In this document: piece after piece, positions 9,363-20,083 of the stretch
Layout: each line of letters starts with the position of its first letter
Numbering within the stretch: position 1 is the stretch's first letter
Origin: Comamonadaceae bacterium
Lineage (GTDB): Bacteria; Pseudomonadota; Gammaproteobacteria; Burkholderiales; Burkholderiaceae_C
Assembly (NCBI GenBank): GCA_947453965.1
Contig: CANGIQ010000003.1
Location: forward strand, 1-64,000
Length of the DNA: 64,000 bases
Direction: 5' to 3'
The notes under the pieces: generated by a model
Told to the model about the DNA's origin: nothing
Database searches by the model: none
Seen by the model: only the letters and a program-made list of their open reading frames with translations
Position numbers and translations under genes: made by a program

Positions 9363-9854
9363 CTAGAAGGGAATGTCGTCGTCCATGTCGTCAAAGCCAC
9401 CTTTGGCAGGTGCGGGCGCTGCTTGGCGTTGAGGTGCAGGCGCTGCTTGGCGCGGTGCGGCAGGACGGCTGTAGCCACCCTCGTCACCACCACCGGAGCT
9501 GGGGTTGCCCATGCCTTCACGGCCGCCCAAGAGTTGCAACTCGGTGGCGATGATGTCCACGGTGTTCTTTTCGACGCCCGTGGTTTTGTCGGTGTACACG
9601 CCGTATTTCAAACGGCCTTCGACGTAAATCGGGCGGCCTTTTTTGACGTATTCGCCAGCAATCTCGGCCAAGCGGTCATAAAACGTGACGCGGTGCCACT
9701 GGGTGTCTTCAATCATCTCGCCGCTGTTTTTGTCTTTGCGACGACTCGATGTCGCCACGCTCACGTTGGCCACAGCTTGGCCGCTGGGCAGGTAGCGCAC
9801 TTCGGGATCGCGGCCACAGTTGCCGACGAGGATGACTTTGTTAACGGATGCCAT
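9363..9854 (-). CDS. ssb: Single-stranded DNA-binding protein
   Basis: The 163-residue SSB starts MASVNKVILVGN. It has the OB fold over residues 1-110 (DPEVRYLPSGQAVANVSVAT, WHRVTFYDRLAEIA, GRPIYVEGRLK). A Gly/Pro/Ala/Gln-rich linker follows, then the acidic tip DMDDDIPF that recruits replication and repair partners. It protects ssDNA in replication, recombination and repair. The gene lies 26 bases downstream of the MFS gene, with uvrA divergent beyond, an arrangement recalling ssb-uvrA in other proteobacteria. A strong terminator follows. Confidence 0.98.
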   Translation of the reverse strand: MASVNKVILVGNCGRDPEVRYLPSGQAVANVSVATSSRRKDKNSGEMIEDTQWHRVTFYDRLAEIAGEYVKKGRPIYVEGRLKYGVYTDKTTGVEKNTVDIIATELQLLGGREGMGNPSSGGGDEGGYSRPAAPRQAAPAPQRQAAPAPAKGGFDDMDDDIPF

Positions 9855-9880
9855 GGGTAAATTCCTCCAATAGGGGGTGA

Positions 9881-11122
9881 TTATGGGGTCTTGCTCGGGT
9901 CAGTAGAAGGGGTGGGGGTTCGCACAGGCGCCACCATGGGCCAAGCTACCACCAGCCACACCAGCATCAATGCCGCGCAAGTTAAAAACAAACCTTGTGT
10001 GCCGTAGCCTTTGACGAGCTGCCCGCCCATCCAGCCACCGGCAAAAAAGCCCAGCGATTGCAAAGTGTTGTACACGCCCATGGCCGCCCCACGCGAGGCT
10101 GCCGGTGCAATGCGCGACACCAAGCTGGGCTGCGTGGCTTCGAGCACATTGAAACCACAAAAAAATGCAAACAACAACCACGCCAACGTGGCGATGCTGG
10201 GCGCGCCAGAAGACACCCACAGCAAGGCCACTTGCACCAAGGCAATCAGCGCAATCGCGCTCAAAAACACGCCACGCAAATAGCCCCGGCGCTCCATGGG
10301 GAACACGCCGCCCATCAACACGAACGAGGCCAACACCGCAGGCAAGTAAATTTGCCAATGGTCGTCTTTGACCAAGCCCGCTTGCACCAAAAAGGCCGGA
10401 ATGGCCACCCACATGGCCAGTTGCACCGCATGCAGCACAAACACGCCCAGGTTCAAACGCATCAAGGCAGGATCAGCCAACACTTGGCGCAAGCCGCCAC
10501 GCGCTGCGTCTTTGTGAATCACCGGTTCAGCGGGCACCGCCCACAGCACCACGATCACACCCGCCAGGGCCAACAAAGCCGTCAACACAAACAAACCCGA
10601 CAGCCCGATGTGCGCAGCAATCAACGGCGACAACACCAACGAGAGTGCAAACATCAAGCCAATGCTGGCACCCACCAAGGCCATGGCTTTGGTGCGCACG
10701 TTGTCGCGGGTCAAATCGGCCAACAGGGCCGTGACCGCCGCAGACACAGCACCGGCGCCTTGCAAGGCGCGCCCAATCAGCAGTTCATGCAAGGTGTCGG
10801 CGCTGCCCGCCAAGGCGCTGCCCGCGGCAAACACCAGCAGGCCAAAAATAATCACGCGCTTGCGGCCCAAACGGTCCGAGGCCACGCCAAACGGAATTTG
10901 CAAGATGCCTTGCGTCAGACCGTAAATGCCCATGGCCAAGCCAATCAAAGCAGGGTCATCGCCGCCCGGGTATTTGCGCGCTTCCAGCGCAAACACGGGC
11001 AGCACCAAAAACAAGCCCAGCATGCGCAGCGCAAAAATAGATGCCAAGCTGCCACTGGCACGCCGCTCGGTGGGCGTCATGGTGGGGCTGTCGTCTAAAG
11101 AAGGATCGGGGGTTAAGTTCAT
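9881..11122 (-). CDS. MFS transporter, YajR-like drug/proton antiporter type
   Basis: From the chosen ATG this is a 413-residue, 12-helix major facilitator. It contains MFS motif A (GVASDRLGRKRVII) between helices 2 and 3 and the RALQGAGA segment of helix 4. It resembles YajR-type proteins but lacks their C-terminal soluble YAM domain. An ATG 57 bases further upstream is in frame but adds a polar tail overlapping the uvrA promoter region; MNLTPDPSL is the more likely start. The substrate is unknown. The gene probably shares a transcript with ssb. Confidence 0.85.
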   Translation of the reverse strand: MNLTPDPSLDDSPTMTPTERRASGSLASIFALRMLGLFLVLPVFALEARKYPGGDDPALIGLAMGIYGLTQGILQIPFGVASDRLGRKRVIIFGLLVFAAGSALAGSADTLHELLIGRALQGAGAVSAAVTALLADLTRDNVRTKAMALVGASIGLMFALSLVLSPLIAAHIGLSGLFVLTALLALAGVIVVLWAVPAEPVIHKDAARGGLRQVLADPALMRLNLGVFVLHAVQLAMWVAIPAFLVQAGLVKDDHWQIYLPAVLASFVLMGGVFPMERRGYLRGVFLSAIALIALVQVALLWVSSGAPSIATLAWLLFAFFCGFNVLEATQPSLVSRIAPAASRGAAMGVYNTLQSLGFFAGGWMGGQLVKGYGTQGLFLTCAALMLVWLVVAWPMVAPVRTPTPSTDPSKTP

Positions 11123-11247
11123 CGTCACAGCCTGCCATTGTCCTGCATTCTGGCCAATGAAACGCATCGCCACTATCATGGCGGGTTGCCCTTTGATTGA
11201 TTGACCTCGTGAACGATACCAATGACGGCGCCTACCTAGGCCAGGCC

Positions 11248-14238
11248 ATGCACCACCCTTCAGCCATGCGAAACATCAGCATTCGCGGGGCACGCACGCA
11301 CAACCTGAAAAACATCGACCTCGACATTCCGCGCAACCAGCTGGTGGTGATCACGGGCTTGTCGGGCTCGGGCAAATCCAGCCTCGCGTTTGACACGCTG
11401 TATGCCGAAGGCCAACGCCGTTATGTAGAAAGCCTCTCGGCCTACGCACGCCAGTTTTTGGGCCGTTTGGACAAACCCGATGTGGACCTGATTGAGGGCT
11501 TGTCGCCCGCCATCAGCATTGAGCAAAAAGCCACCAGCCACAACCCGCGCTCCACCGTGGGCACGGTGACCGAAATTCACGACTACCTGCGCTTGCTGTT
11601 TGCCCGCGCAGGCACGCCGTATTGCCCTGACCACAACTTGGCGCTGCAAGCGCAAAGCGTGTCGCAAATGGTGGACGCCGTGATGGCCCTGCCCGAAGAC
11701 ACCAAGCTGATGCTGCTTGCACCCATTGCGCGCGACCGCAAGGGCGAATACAGCGAGGTGTTTAGCCAGCTGCAAGCGCAGGGCTATGTGCGCTTTCGCA
11801 TCGAAGGCAAGGTGTACGAATACGACGACCTGCCCGAGCTGAAGAAAACCGAGAAACACGACATTGACGTGGTGGTGGACCGCATCAAGGTACGACACGA
11901 AGCGCCAGCGGCTCCCGTCTCTGTGGCAGCGCCCAGCATTGGCGACGTGGCGGTGACCGCGCCACCACCGGGCTTGCGCCAACGTTTGGCCGAGAGCTTT
12001 GAAGCCGCGCTGCGTTTGGCCGAAGGCCGCGCCATCGCGCTCGAAATGGACACGGGTGTGGAACACAGCTTCAACGCCAAGTTCTCCTGTCCGCAGTGCA
12101 CGTACTCGATCAGCGAACTCGAGCCACGCCTGTTCTCGTTCAACTCACCCGTCGGTGCTTGCCCGGCCTGCGACGGTTTGGGTCATCAAGACTTTTTCGA
12201 CCCTGCACGTGTGGTGGCGTTTCCGACCTTGAGTCTGGGCAGCGGCGCCATCAAAGGCTGGGACCGCCGCAACGCGCATTACTTCACCATGCTGGAAAGC
12301 TTGTCCAAACACTACAAGTTTGACCTCGACGCGCCGTATGAAGACCTGAGTGCCGAGATACGTCAAGTGCTGCTGTATGGATCCGGCGAAGAAGAAATCA
12401 AATTCAACTACAGCCTGGAATCGGGTGGCAAAAAGCTGAGCAAAAAGCACCCCTTCGAAGGCATCTTGGTCAACATGGAACGTCGCTACCGCGAGACCGA
12501 TTCGGTGGTGGTGCGCGAAGACCTGTCGCGTTATCGTGGCACCCGTGCCTGTACCGCATGCGGTGGTACCCGCCTGCGGCGCGAAGCGCGCAACGTGCGC
12601 ATTGGCGAAGGCGCGCAAATGCGCGGCATTTTCGACATCAGCCACACCACACTGGGCGAATGCTTTGGCTACTTCAACACCCTCCAACTGCACGGCGCCA
12701 AAGCTGAGATTGCCGACAAGGTGGTGCGCGAAATTGCCTCACGCTTAAAGTTCCTCAACGATGTGGGTTTGAACTACCTCAGCCTTGATCGCAGTGCCGA
12801 CACACTGTCGGGCGGTGAAGCACAACGCATTCGCCTCGCGTCACAAATTGGATCCGGCCTGACGGGCGTGATGTATGTGTTGGACGAGCCCAGCATTGGC
12901 TTGCACCAGCGTGACAACGACCGACTCATCGACACCCTCAAGCACCTGCGCAACATTGGCAACAGCGTGCTGGTGGTGGAGCACGACGAAGACATGATTC
13001 GCGCGGCAGACTTTTGCGTGGACATGGGCCCCGGCGCGGGCGTGCACGGCGGCCAAGTGATGGCCAGCGGCACCCCGGCCGAAGTGGAGGCCAACCCCAA
13101 CTCACTGACAGGCCGCTACCTCGCACAAGTGCTGCGCATTGAGGTGCCGGTCAAACGCAACGCCTTCTTGCCTGTCGCGCCCGAAGATCTGGCCTTTCAT
13201 CGCAAGCTTCACAAAGATGCGTCGGCGCACCAAGTGATTCGCATCCGTGGCGCGCGAGGCAACAACCTGAAAAACGTCACCGCCGATTTCCCCGTGGGCT
13301 TGCTCACTTGCGTCACCGGTGTGTCGGGCTCGGGCAAATCCACACTCGTCAACGACACGCTGTACACCGCAGCGGCACACACCATTCACCGTGCGCACGA
13401 CGAGCCGGCAGCGCACGATGAAATCACCGGCCTCGATTACTTTGACAAAGTCATCAACGTCGACCAATCGCCCATTGGCCGCACACCCCGCAGCAACCCC
13501 GCCACGTACACCGGCTTGTTCACCCCCATTCGCGAGTTGATGGCCGAAGTACCGATGGCCCGCGAACGCGGCTATGGCCCGGGACGCTTCAGCTTCAACG
13601 TGGCCGCCGGCTCAGGCGGTGGCCGCTGCGAAGCATGCCAAGGCGACGGCATGGTGAAAGTGGAAATGCACTTTTTGCCCGACGTGTATGTGCCCTGCGA
13701 TGTGTGCCACGGCTTGCGTTACAACCGCGAAACCTTGGAGGTCATGTACAAGGGCAAAAACATTGCACAAGTGTTGGACCTCACGGTGGAAGCCGCGTTG
13801 CAGTTTTTCAGTGCGGTGCCCAACATCGCGCGCAAGCTGCAAACCTTGATGGACGTGGGCTTGTCATACCTGCAACTCGGCCAAGCCGCCACAACGCTCT
13901 CAGGCGGTGAAGCGCAACGCGTGAAGCTGGCCTTGGAGCTGAGCAAACGCGACACCGGCCGCACGCTCTACATCTTGGACGAGCCCACCACGGGCCTGCA
14001 CTTTGCCGACATTGCGTTGCTTTTGAAAGTGCTGCAACACCTGCGCGATGCGGGCAACACCATCGTCATCATCGAGCACAACTTGGACGTCATCAAAACT
14101 GCCGATTGGTTGATTGACATGGGGCCCGAAGGCGGCAGTGGTGGCGGCACGGTGGTGGGTGTGGGCACGCCAGAAGACTTGGCGGCCAACCCTGCCAGCT
14201 TTACCGGCAAGTACTTGAAGCGCTTGTTACCAAGCTGA
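11248..14238 (+). CDS. uvrA: Excinuclease ABC subunit A
   Basis: UvrA is the damage-sensing ATPase of nucleotide excision repair. This 996-residue copy has two ABC modules: Walker [10 protein letters not shown] near residue 37 and GVSGSGKST in the second half, with signature sequences [11 protein letters not shown] and [11 protein letters not shown], each followed by LDEP. Zinc-binding CxxC pairs are present (CPQC...CPAC and CEAC...CDVC). It is about 55 residues longer than E. coli UvrA, partly because of a Pro/Ala-rich insertion near residue 215. The ATG at 11248 follows AGGCCAGG. An ATG at 11266 would begin right at the conserved [19 protein letters not shown] at 11197 in the same frame lacks a ribosome site and was not used. 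Confidence 0.97.
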   Translation: MHHPSAMRNISIRGARTHNLKNIDLDIPRNQLVVITGLSGSGKSSLAFDTLYAEGQRRYVESLSAYARQFLGRLDKPDVDLIEGLSPAISIEQKATSHNPRSTVGTVTEIHDYLRLLFARAGTPYCPDHNLALQAQSVSQMVDAVMALPEDTKLMLLAPIARDRKGEYSEVFSQLQAQGYVRFRIEGKVYEYDDLPELKKTEKHDIDVVVDRIKVRHEAPAAPVSVAAPSIGDVAVTAPPPGLRQRLAESFEAALRLAEGRAIALEMDTGVEHSFNAKFSCPQCTYSISELEPRLFSFNSPVGACPACDGLGHQDFFDPARVVAFPTLSLGSGAIKGWDRRNAHYFTMLESLSKHYKFDLDAPYEDLSAEIRQVLLYGSGEEEIKFNYSLESGGKKLSKKHPFEGILVNMERRYRETDSVVVREDLSRYRGTRACTACGGTRLRREARNVRIGEGAQMRGIFDISHTTLGECFGYFNTLQLHGAKAEIADKVVREIASRLKFLNDVGLNYLSLDRSADTLSGGEAQRIRLASQIGSGLTGVMYVLDEPSIGLHQRDNDRLIDTLKHLRNIGNSVLVVEHDEDMIRAADFCVDMGPGAGVHGGQVMASGTPAEVEANPNSLTGRYLAQVLRIEVPVKRNAFLPVAPEDLAFHRKLHKDASAHQVIRIRGARGNNLKNVTADFPVGLLTCVTGVSGSGKSTLVNDTLYTAAAHTIHRAHDEPAAHDEITGLDYFDKVINVDQSPIGRTPRSNPATYTGLFTPIRELMAEVPMARERGYGPGRFSFNVAAGSGGGRCEACQGDGMVKVEMHFLPDVYVPCDVCHGLRYNRETLEVMYKGKNIAQVLDLTVEAALQFFSAVPNIARKLQTLMDVGLSYLQLGQAATTLSGGEAQRVKLALELSKRDTGRTLYILDEPTTGLHFADIALLLKVLQHLRDAGNTIVIIEHNLDVIKTADWLIDMGPEGGSGGGTVVGVGTPEDLAANPASFTGKYLKRLLPS

Positions 14239-14241
14239 TCG

Positions 14242-14712
14242 TCAATGCTGATGCCCGTGCGCGCCATGCACATGGCGATGGGTAATTTCTTCTGCCGTAG
14301 CAGCACGCACATCTGTCACCGTGCAGCGAAACTGCAAGGCTTGGCCCGCCAAGGCATGGTTGCCGTCCAGGTGCACTTCGGGCCCTTTGATTTTGACCAC
14401 GTTGAACACTTGGGGCTGCCCGTCAGCGCCCGCGCCTTGCAACTGCCCGCCCACTTTCACGCCGGGTGGAAATTCAGCCTTAGGAATGACGCGCACCAAC
14501 GACTCGTCGCGCTCGCCAAACGCATCTTCTGCGCTCAGGTCCAGCGTGACGGCAAAGCCCACCGCTTGGCCATTGAGCGCGGCTTCGACCTTTGGAAAGA
14601 TGTTGTCATAGCCGCCGTGCAGATACGACAAATGCCCCGAATCCAAGGGCTTGCCTGCAGGGGTGGAGACTTGGTATTTGATGGTGACGGCCGTGTCTTG
14701 AAGGATGTGCAT
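14242..14712 (-). CDS. slyD: FKBP-type peptidyl-prolyl isomerase, SlyD-like
   Basis: This 156-residue protein begins MHILQDTAVTIKYQV. It shows the SlyD layout: a split FKBP domain (YLHGGYDNIFPKVEAAL, then VHLDGNHALAGQALQF) with the insert-in-flap chaperone domain between them (LSAEDAFGERDESLVRVI). It ends in a short His-rich tail (HRHVHGAHGHQH) that could bind Ni or other metals, as in SlyD. The activity would be prolyl isomerisation and folding help in the cytoplasm. An in-frame ATG at 14739 is possible but not needed for the fold. It is convergent with uvrA, with only 3 bases between the stop codons. Confidence 0.93.
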   Translation of the reverse strand: MHILQDTAVTIKYQVSTPAGKPLDSGHLSYLHGGYDNIFPKVEAALNGQAVGFAVTLDLSAEDAFGERDESLVRVIPKAEFPPGVKVGGQLQGAGADGQPQVFNVVKIKGPEVHLDGNHALAGQALQFRCTVTDVRAATAEEITHRHVHGAHGHQH

Positions 14713-14925
14713 GGCTAAGCTTTGAATGAAAAACGCCATTGTCCACGACCTTGCAGCGGAAACGGCATGGTGACTTATCTGCCTGAAGTTATGACGCAAG
14801 TAACGGAGCAACATCAAAGTTGTCAGAGTTGACGCATGAGCGACAAATCTGTCGGCGCTTGAGCTCTGGGTGATACCGCTTTGCAGCAACCTCAGGTACA
14901 ACACGTTCATCTCTTGGAGCTGCTG

Positions 14926-16104
14926 ATGACTCAAACACACACACCCTTGCCGCATGCCCAACCCGCCGAGGTCGGCCTGTGCCCGGATCGCACGCAACAA
15001 CTGATGGACGTGCTGCGCCGCGAAGTGGCCAGCGGACGACTACCGGGCGCTGTGGCGATGATTGCACGGCAAGGCAAGATTGCTTTGTTGGACGCCGTGG
15101 GCCAGCAAGATCCAGGCACCGGATCGGTCATGAAGACAGACAGCATTTTTCGCATCTATTCCATGACCAAGCCCGTGGTGTCGGTGGCAGTGATGATGCT
15201 GGTGGAGCGTGGCCAGTTGCTGTTGAGTGATGCGGTCAGCCGTTGGTTACCTGAATATGCCCATCAGCAAGTCGCGACCGCTCACGGATTGATTCCCGTC
15301 CAACGAGAAGCCACCGTGCAAGACCTGCTGCGCCACACCGCAGGACTGACGTATGAATTTTTGGGCACGTCGTCTGTGCAACAGCAATACGCACAGGTGA
15401 ACATCGCCTCGCGCGATCGCAGCAATGACGAATTTTCAAAAACGCTGGCGGCGCTGCCATTGCAGTTCCAACCTGGCAGCGTGTGGGCTTACAGCCGCGC
15501 CACCGATGTGCTGGGGCGCTTGGTGGAGGTGGTCAGTGGCCACAACTTGGGTGCGTTTTTGAAGCAAGAAATCTTCGACCCCTTGGGCATGGTGGACACG
15601 GGCTTTGCTGTGCCGCCCAAACACCACCACCGAATTGCCGAACCCTTTGCCCACGACCCTGACGGCGGCGTACCGATGCAGGTGATTGAACCGCGTGAAG
15701 TGCCGGCCATGGACAGCGGCGGCGGTGGCCTGATGTCTACCGCCATGGACTACACGCGCTTTTTGCAATGCCTGCGCAACCGTGGCGAATTAGACGGTGT
15801 GCGTTTGATCGGACCGCACACGCTGGACTTCATGACAGCCGACCACCTGGGCAACATTCCCGCCGACGGCACCTTGCTGCCACCGGGCCACGGCTTTGGT
15901 TTGGGCTTTGCAGTGCGCACACATTTGGGCTTGTCGCCCTTGCCAGGCTCGGTGGGTTTGTATTACTGGGGCGGTATTGCGGGCACCACATTTTTTGTCG
16001 ACCCAGCGCTGGACATGTACGCCATGCTGCTGATTCAAGCGCCCAACCAGCGCGACTATTACCGTCCGCTGTTTCGCAACTTGGTCTACGCGGCGCTTCA
16101 GTGA
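14926..16104 (+). CDS. Serine hydrolase of the class C beta-lactamase / esterase EstB family
   Basis: This 392-residue protein belongs to the beta-lactamase-related serine hydrolases (PF00144). The SxxK catalytic motif is SMTK, in a segment reading [14 protein letters not shown]. The second motif is YSRA in the position of YxN, and HGFGLGF near the C-terminus matches the HxGxG-like third motif. No clear signal peptide is seen, suggesting a cytoplasmic esterase or amidase and not a true beta-lactamase. The ATG at 14926 follows GGAG by 8 bases, whereas the same frame opens at a TTG 45 bases upstream. Its last bases overlap the convergent pyrF. Confidence 0.88.
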   Translation: MTQTHTPLPHAQPAEVGLCPDRTQQLMDVLRREVASGRLPGAVAMIARQGKIALLDAVGQQDPGTGSVMKTDSIFRIYSMTKPVVSVAVMMLVERGQLLLSDAVSRWLPEYAHQQVATAHGLIPVQREATVQDLLRHTAGLTYEFLGTSSVQQQYAQVNIASRDRSNDEFSKTLAALPLQFQPGSVWAYSRATDVLGRLVEVVSGHNLGAFLKQEIFDPLGMVDTGFAVPPKHHHRIAEPFAHDPDGGVPMQVIEPREVPAMDSGGGGLMSTAMDYTRFLQCLRNRGELDGVRLIGPHTLDFMTADHLGNIPADGTLLPPGHGFGLGFAVRTHLGLSPLPGSVGLYYWGGIAGTTFFVDPALDMYAMLLIQAPNQRDYYRPLFRNLVYAALQ

Positions 16105-16940
16105 GCTTTGGCGGCCTGCAAAGTTTCGCGCGTTTGCAGGGCCACACGACGTGCGGCATCGGCAAAGTCGTCCCCCTTGGACGCATACAAAATCGCCCGC
16201 GATGAGTTGACGATGATGGGGCCAGTGGTCTCGCCGCCGCTCACACGCAAGCCTGCTTTGACCGTCGCTACTGCATCGCCACCTTGTGCGCCCACGCCGG
16301 GAATCAGCAAAGGCACCGTAGGCGCGAGTTCGCGCACACGTTCAATTTCTTTGGGGTAAGTAGCGCCCACCACCAAGCCCAATTGGCCATTGAGGTTCCA
16401 AGGACCTTGGGCCAAACGGGCCACGTGCTCATACAGCAAAGGCTGACCGTCTACCGATGCGAGACGTTGGTTTTGCAAGTCGTCGCCCCCGGGGTTGGAG
16501 GTGCGGCACAGCAAGAACGCACCCTTGCCGTGGTACTTCAAATACGGTGCGACTGAGTCCCAGCCCATGAAGGGCGAGAGGGTCACCGCATCAGCGCCGT
16601 AGCGTTCAAAGGCCTCAATAGCGTATTGCTCGGCGGTGCTGCCAATGTCGCCGCGCTTGGCATCCAAGATGATGGGCACATGGGGCGCGACGCGGCGCAT
16701 GTGTTCCATCAAACGCTCCAGCTGGCCTTCGGCGCGGTGCGCGGCGAAATAGGCAATTTGAGGTTTGAAGCTGTTCACCAGATCGGCCGTGGCATCGACG
16801 ATGGCGGCGCAGAAGTCGTAAATCTTGTTCGAGTCGCCCTTGATGCGGTCTGGGAATTTGGTCGGTTCGGGGTCAAGGCCCACGCACAGCATGGAGGCGT
16901 TTTGGCGCTCGGCGCGCGCAAGCATGTCAAGAAAGGTCAT
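16098..16940 (-). CDS. pyrF: Orotidine 5'-phosphate decarboxylase (type 2)
   Basis: PyrF makes UMP from OMP, the last step of de novo pyrimidine synthesis. The 280-residue length and the [15 protein letters not shown] active-site segment (Asp-Lys-x-x-x-Asp) mark the longer type 2 family common in betaproteobacteria and actinobacteria. [17 protein letters not shown] and [12 protein letters not shown] are family blocks. The start MTFLDML is 32 bases from the divergent DMT permease start, so the two promoters must overlap. The 3' end overlaps the convergent hydrolase gene by 7 bases. Confidence 0.97.
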   Translation of the reverse strand: MTFLDMLARAERQNASMLCVGLDPEPTKFPDRIKGDSNKIYDFCAAIVDATADLVNSFKPQIAYFAAHRAEGQLERLMEHMRRVAPHVPIILDAKRGDIGSTAEQYAIEAFERYGADAVTLSPFMGWDSVAPYLKYHGKGAFLLCRTSNPGGDDLQNQRLASVDGQPLLYEHVARLAQGPWNLNGQLGLVVGATYPKEIERVRELAPTVPLLIPGVGAQGGDAVATVKAGLRVSGGETTGPIIVNSSRAILYASKGDDFADAARRVALQTRETLQAAKAH

Positions 16941-16972
16941 GACGCGATTTTAGAAGGCTTACCATCCCCACC

Positions 16973-17914
16973 ATGTCTACACAGCCCACGCCCTCGTCCA
17001 GCCCTGTGCCAACACCCACCGTCAGCACGCGCATGCCTTTGCTGACGCGGCGTCAGCTGTGGACGCTGATCACCCTCACCTTGGTGTGGGGCATCAACTG
17101 GCCGATCATGAAATTTGGGGTCACTGGGTTTCCTCCGCTGACCTTTCGCAGTTTGTCGATGCTGATTGGCTTACCCGTGTTCGGCCTGGCGCTGGTGCTG
17201 ATGAAAGTGCCGTTTCGTATCCCGCGCGCGCACTGGCGCGAGCTGTTGGTGTTGGCCGTCAGCAATATGTTTGTGTGGCACATCTTGGTGATCTTGGCCA
17301 TCCCTATGCTCTCGAGCGGACGGGCGGCCATCTTGGGTTACACCATGCCCATCTTCTCGGCCATCTGTGGTGTGCTGTGGTTCAACGCGCCGCTGCGCGC
17401 GCGCCAGTGGCTGGGCGTCTTCGCCGCTGCAGTGGGGGTGCTGCTTTTGCTGTGGAATGAACTCACCCACTTTGCCGGGCAACCCGTGGGGGTGCTGATG
17501 ATTTTGGTGGCCGCCGCCGTGTGGGCTTATGGCACGCAGCGTTTGCGGCACACCCCGATGGAAGTTCCCACCTTGACGATTGCGTTTTGGATGACGTTTT
17601 TAACCACCCTCTTGATGACGGGACTGGCGATTGCGTTTGAACAAGAACGCTGGCAAATACCCGCGCCAAACACACAGTGGGCGATTCTTTACAACGCGCT
17701 GGGTGTGTTTGCTTTCGCCCAAGCGGCATGGCTGACTCTCGCCCGTGGCCTACCGCCTGTGGCATCCACCTTGAGCGTGATGTTCATTCCCGTGTTGGGG
17801 GTGTTCAGCGGCGCTTGGTGGCTGGGAGAAGTGCTGCATTGGCAAGACTGGAGCGCCGTGGTGCTGATGGTGGTGGCGATCGCCTCTGTGCTGTGGCCTG
17901 AGAAGGCGCCTTAA
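16973..17914 (+). CDS. DMT-superfamily permease (EamA family)
   Basis: This 313-residue membrane protein has about ten hydrophobic helices in two EamA repeats. The first starts near residue 30 (LWTLITLTLVWGINWPIMKF) and the second near residue 165. The first 20 residues are polar and Pro/Ser/Thr-rich. Related proteins export amino acids or metabolites; nothing here fixes the substrate. The gene is divergent from pyrF and overlaps the stop of the convergent uracil-DNA glycosylase gene by 4 bases. Confidence 0.9.
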   Translation: MSTQPTPSSSPVPTPTVSTRMPLLTRRQLWTLITLTLVWGINWPIMKFGVTGFPPLTFRSLSMLIGLPVFGLALVLMKVPFRIPRAHWRELLVLAVSNMFVWHILVILAIPMLSSGRAAILGYTMPIFSAICGVLWFNAPLRARQWLGVFAAAVGVLLLLWNELTHFAGQPVGVLMILVAAAVWAYGTQRLRHTPMEVPTLTIAFWMTFLTTLLMTGLAIAFEQERWQIPAPNTQWAILYNALGVFAFAQAAWLTLARGLPPVASTLSVMFIPVLGVFSGAWWLGEVLHWQDWSAVVLMVVAIASVLWPEKAP

Positions 17915-18819
17915 GCAGACTCAGACCCTTTGACATGCGCCATGGCCAGGCACAAGTCAGCCCATACCTTGGCTTTCTCGGGCAAATTGCGCAGCACATA
18001 CGCAGGGTGATAGGTCACCACCACGGGCAAGTTCTGATAGGTGTACACGCGACCACGCAGCTTGCCCAGTGGCATGGTCTCGACATCGGGCACGGTGTCG
18101 CGCAACAGCGCTTGCACCGCAAAGCGCCCCATGGCCAGAATGATTTTGGGTTGGAGCAAAGCCACTTGGCGCTCTAAGTACGGCAGGCACTGCGCCACTT
18201 CTTCGGGTTTGGGGTTGCGGTTGCCCGGTGGTCGGCACTTGAGCACGTTGGCGATGTACACGCCGCCCCCATCCGGGCTGCGCGCCCCCGTGCGTGAAAG
18301 CTTCATGGCGCCGAGCATGTTGTCGAGCAGCTTGCCGGCTTGCCCCACAAACGGTTCGCCTTGGATGTCTTCGTTTTCGCCCGGGGCTTCGCCCACAATG
18401 AGCCAATCGACTTGTGGTGCTTGGCCCTCTGCCGCAGGAGCGCCCACACCAAACACCGTGTTTTTGCGCGAACCACACAAGCTGCAAGCTTGGCAGCCAG
18501 ATACCGTGTTGTGCAAGGCTGACCAATCCATTTGATCAATGCCTTCGGGGCGTTGAATCAGAACGGGCGCAGGTTTGGTGGGATTTGGAATGGCTTGTGC
18601 GACCAGCGCACTGGCGGCGACAAAGCGGTGCGCTTCGTCAGCGTGGGCTTGCATCACCACTTCGGGCGGCTGCGATGCAGAGGTGTCCACCGCCAGCGAT
18701 TCGACCACAGGCGCGCCCATGACCACAGCTTCGGACATGGGGGACCACACGCGCACGCCCATTTCGGCCAACATGGCGCGTTGGCGTTTGTCGAGGTGCA
18801 AGATGTCGGTCATGGTCAC
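17911..18819 (-). CDS. Uracil-DNA glycosylase, family 4/5 (iron-sulfur type)
   Basis: This enzyme removes uracil from DNA. Residues about 110-302 hold the UDG domain, with motif A GEAPGENEDIQGEPFVGQAG, motif B THPAYVLR near the C-terminus, and the four 4Fe-4S cysteines (CQACSLC near residue 105, KCRPPGNRNP, then CLPYL). The first 100 residues are a low-conservation extension. In many genomes this domain is fused to, or sits beside, rimI. Here it follows rimI by 4 bases in a tsaB-rimI-udg operon. The start could be the first or third codon (MTM). Confidence 0.93.
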   Translation of the reverse strand: MTMTDILHLDKRQRAMLAEMGVRVWSPMSEAVVMGAPVVESLAVDTSASQPPEVVMQAHADEAHRFVAASALVAQAIPNPTKPAPVLIQRPEGIDQMDWSALHNTVSGCQACSLCGSRKNTVFGVGAPAAEGQAPQVDWLIVGEAPGENEDIQGEPFVGQAGKLLDNMLGAMKLSRTGARSPDGGGVYIANVLKCRPPGNRNPKPEEVAQCLPYLERQVALLQPKIILAMGRFAVQALLRDTVPDVETMPLGKLRGRVYTYQNLPVVVTYHPAYVLRNLPEKAKVWADLCLAMAHVKGSESA

Positions 18820-18823
18820 AGGC

Positions 18824-19288
18824 TCACAGTTTCAACGACATGACCACCGCATCTTCGCGATGACCAGAATGCGCGGGGTAATAGTTTTTGCGTTCACCCA
18901 CACGTCGGTAGCCATAGCGCTCATAGACCTGCTGTGCACGGTTGTTGCTAGCGCGCACTTCCAGCCACAGCCAATGTGCGCCGCGTCCACGTGACCACAC
19001 AGACAGGGCATCCAACATCAACACCGCCCAGCCTTGGCCTTGAAACTCGGGCGCCACGGTGATGTTGAGTAAATGCACTTCTTCGACGCCTTCCATAGCC
19101 ACAAAGTAGCCCAGCACGGTGTCGCCGCCCATAAGGGTCATCACTTGATAGCCCGCTTTGAGGGAGTCGACAAAGTTGCCGCGTGTCCATGGATGGCTGT
19201 AGGCACGTTGCTCCACGCGCAGCACATCGTCGAGCAACGCTTCGTTCAGCGGCTCGAGTCGGGCTTCGGGTTTCAAAACAGCGCTCAT
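18824..19288 (-). CDS. rimI: Ribosomal protein alanine N-acetyltransferase
   Basis: This is a 154-residue GNAT enzyme expected to acetylate the N-terminus of ribosomal protein S18. It shows the acetyl-CoA loop QGQGWAVLML (in place of QxxGxG/A), the preceding strand LLNITVAPEFQ, and the RimI C-terminal block VRASNNRAQQVYERYGY followed by RKNYYP. It starts 39 bases after tsaB ends, and udg follows by 4 bases. The co-location with tsaB supports RimI over a generic GNAT. Confidence 0.95.
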   Translation of the reverse strand: MSAVLKPEARLEPLNEALLDDVLRVEQRAYSHPWTRGNFVDSLKAGYQVMTLMGGDTVLGYFVAMEGVEEVHLLNITVAPEFQGQGWAVLMLDALSVWSRGRGAHWLWLEVRASNNRAQQVYERYGYRRVGERKNYYPAHSGHREDAVVMSLKL

Positions 19289-19327
19289 GGGATAGTGTGA
19301 GGATGGGGCTCAGGCTTGCATTGTCGA

Positions 19328-20083
19328 TCAAGCTGCGTGGGGCGCAGCGGCTTGCTTCGCCTGCAGGCGCTCTTCGGTGGTTTGCGCCACTTTGTCACGG
19401 ATGTACAAAGGCAAGGCGTCTTCCGGCGGCACGGCCAAGCCTTGCGCCCACGCCTGAGGCGCCAAGCGCAGCAAAGCAGCGGCTGTCGGCATGGCGCGTA
19501 GTTGCGGCGCGCGCAACGCGGCAGGCCATCGCTCGGCATAAAAATCCCATGCATTGCCTGCAGCCACAAAACCATCGGCGGTCCAATCGGCAGGCCACTG
19601 CAAATGCTCAGGGTTGTGAACCTGATTCGCTTGCACACAGCGCCAGCCAGATTCGGCACCACTGGCCGCATATTCGTAAGCGGCACTGTAGACCTGCTCC
19701 ATGCGCGCATCCATCACCACCAGCACGCGTGTCACAGCAGGCTGCACCTTTAAGGCTTGCGCATGGCGCACCTCTTCGGCCACGGCCAACAAGGTGTCGA
19801 TGGGCAACACGGGCAAGTCAGCGCCAAAGGCCAAGCCCTGCGCCACCGAACACGCCGTGCGCAAACCCGTGAACGCGCCGGGCCCGCGTCCCAAAACGAC
19901 CGCTTGCAAATCGCGCAACGACAGCCCTGCCTCAGACAACAAGGATTGAATGCTGGGCAAGATGTGTTCGGACGATTTCGCCCCTCCCTGCGAGGTGTGG
20001 GTCCATTGCTGGCCTGCCCGCGCCACGGCGAGTGACAGAAGGTCGGTGCTGGTCTCTAACGCGAGCCATGAAGAGGTGTGCAT
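19328..20083 (-). CDS. tsaB: tRNA threonylcarbamoyladenosine biosynthesis protein TsaB
   Basis: TsaB is the inactive ASKHA-fold partner of TsaD in the complex that makes t6A37 on ANN-decoding tRNAs. The 251-residue protein starts with a nucleotide-binding-like strand (LALETSTDLLSLAV). It contains the TsaB hallmark GRGPGAFTGLRTACSVAQGL near residues 66-85 and VLVVMDARMEQVYSAAY. It heads the tsaB-rimI-udg operon. The threonylcarbamoyl-AMP synthase that supplies this pathway is 3 kb away (23157-24170). Confidence 0.96.
   Translation of the reverse strand: MHTSSWLALETSTDLLSLAVARAGQQWTHTSQGGAKSSEHILPSIQSLLSEAGLSLRDLQAVVLGRGPGAFTGLRTACSVAQGLAFGADLPVLPIDTLLAVAEEVRHAQALKVQPAVTRVLVVMDARMEQVYSAAYEYAASGAESGWRCVQANQVHNPEHLQWPADWTADGFVAAGNAWDFYAERWPAALRAPQLRAMPTAAALLRLAPQAWAQGLAVPPEDALPLYIRDKVAQTTEERLQAKQAAAPHAA

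Noticed and set aside
11123-11247. SOS (LexA) box between the MFS-ssb genes and uvrA
   Set aside because: No CTGT-N8-ACAG-type palindrome is present in the divergent region, so SOS control of uvrA is not supported here.
11197-11247. Upstream TTG start for uvrA in the same frame
   Set aside because: No ribosome site precedes it and the added residues are not part of the UvrA family. The ATG at 11248 has AGGCCAGG before it.
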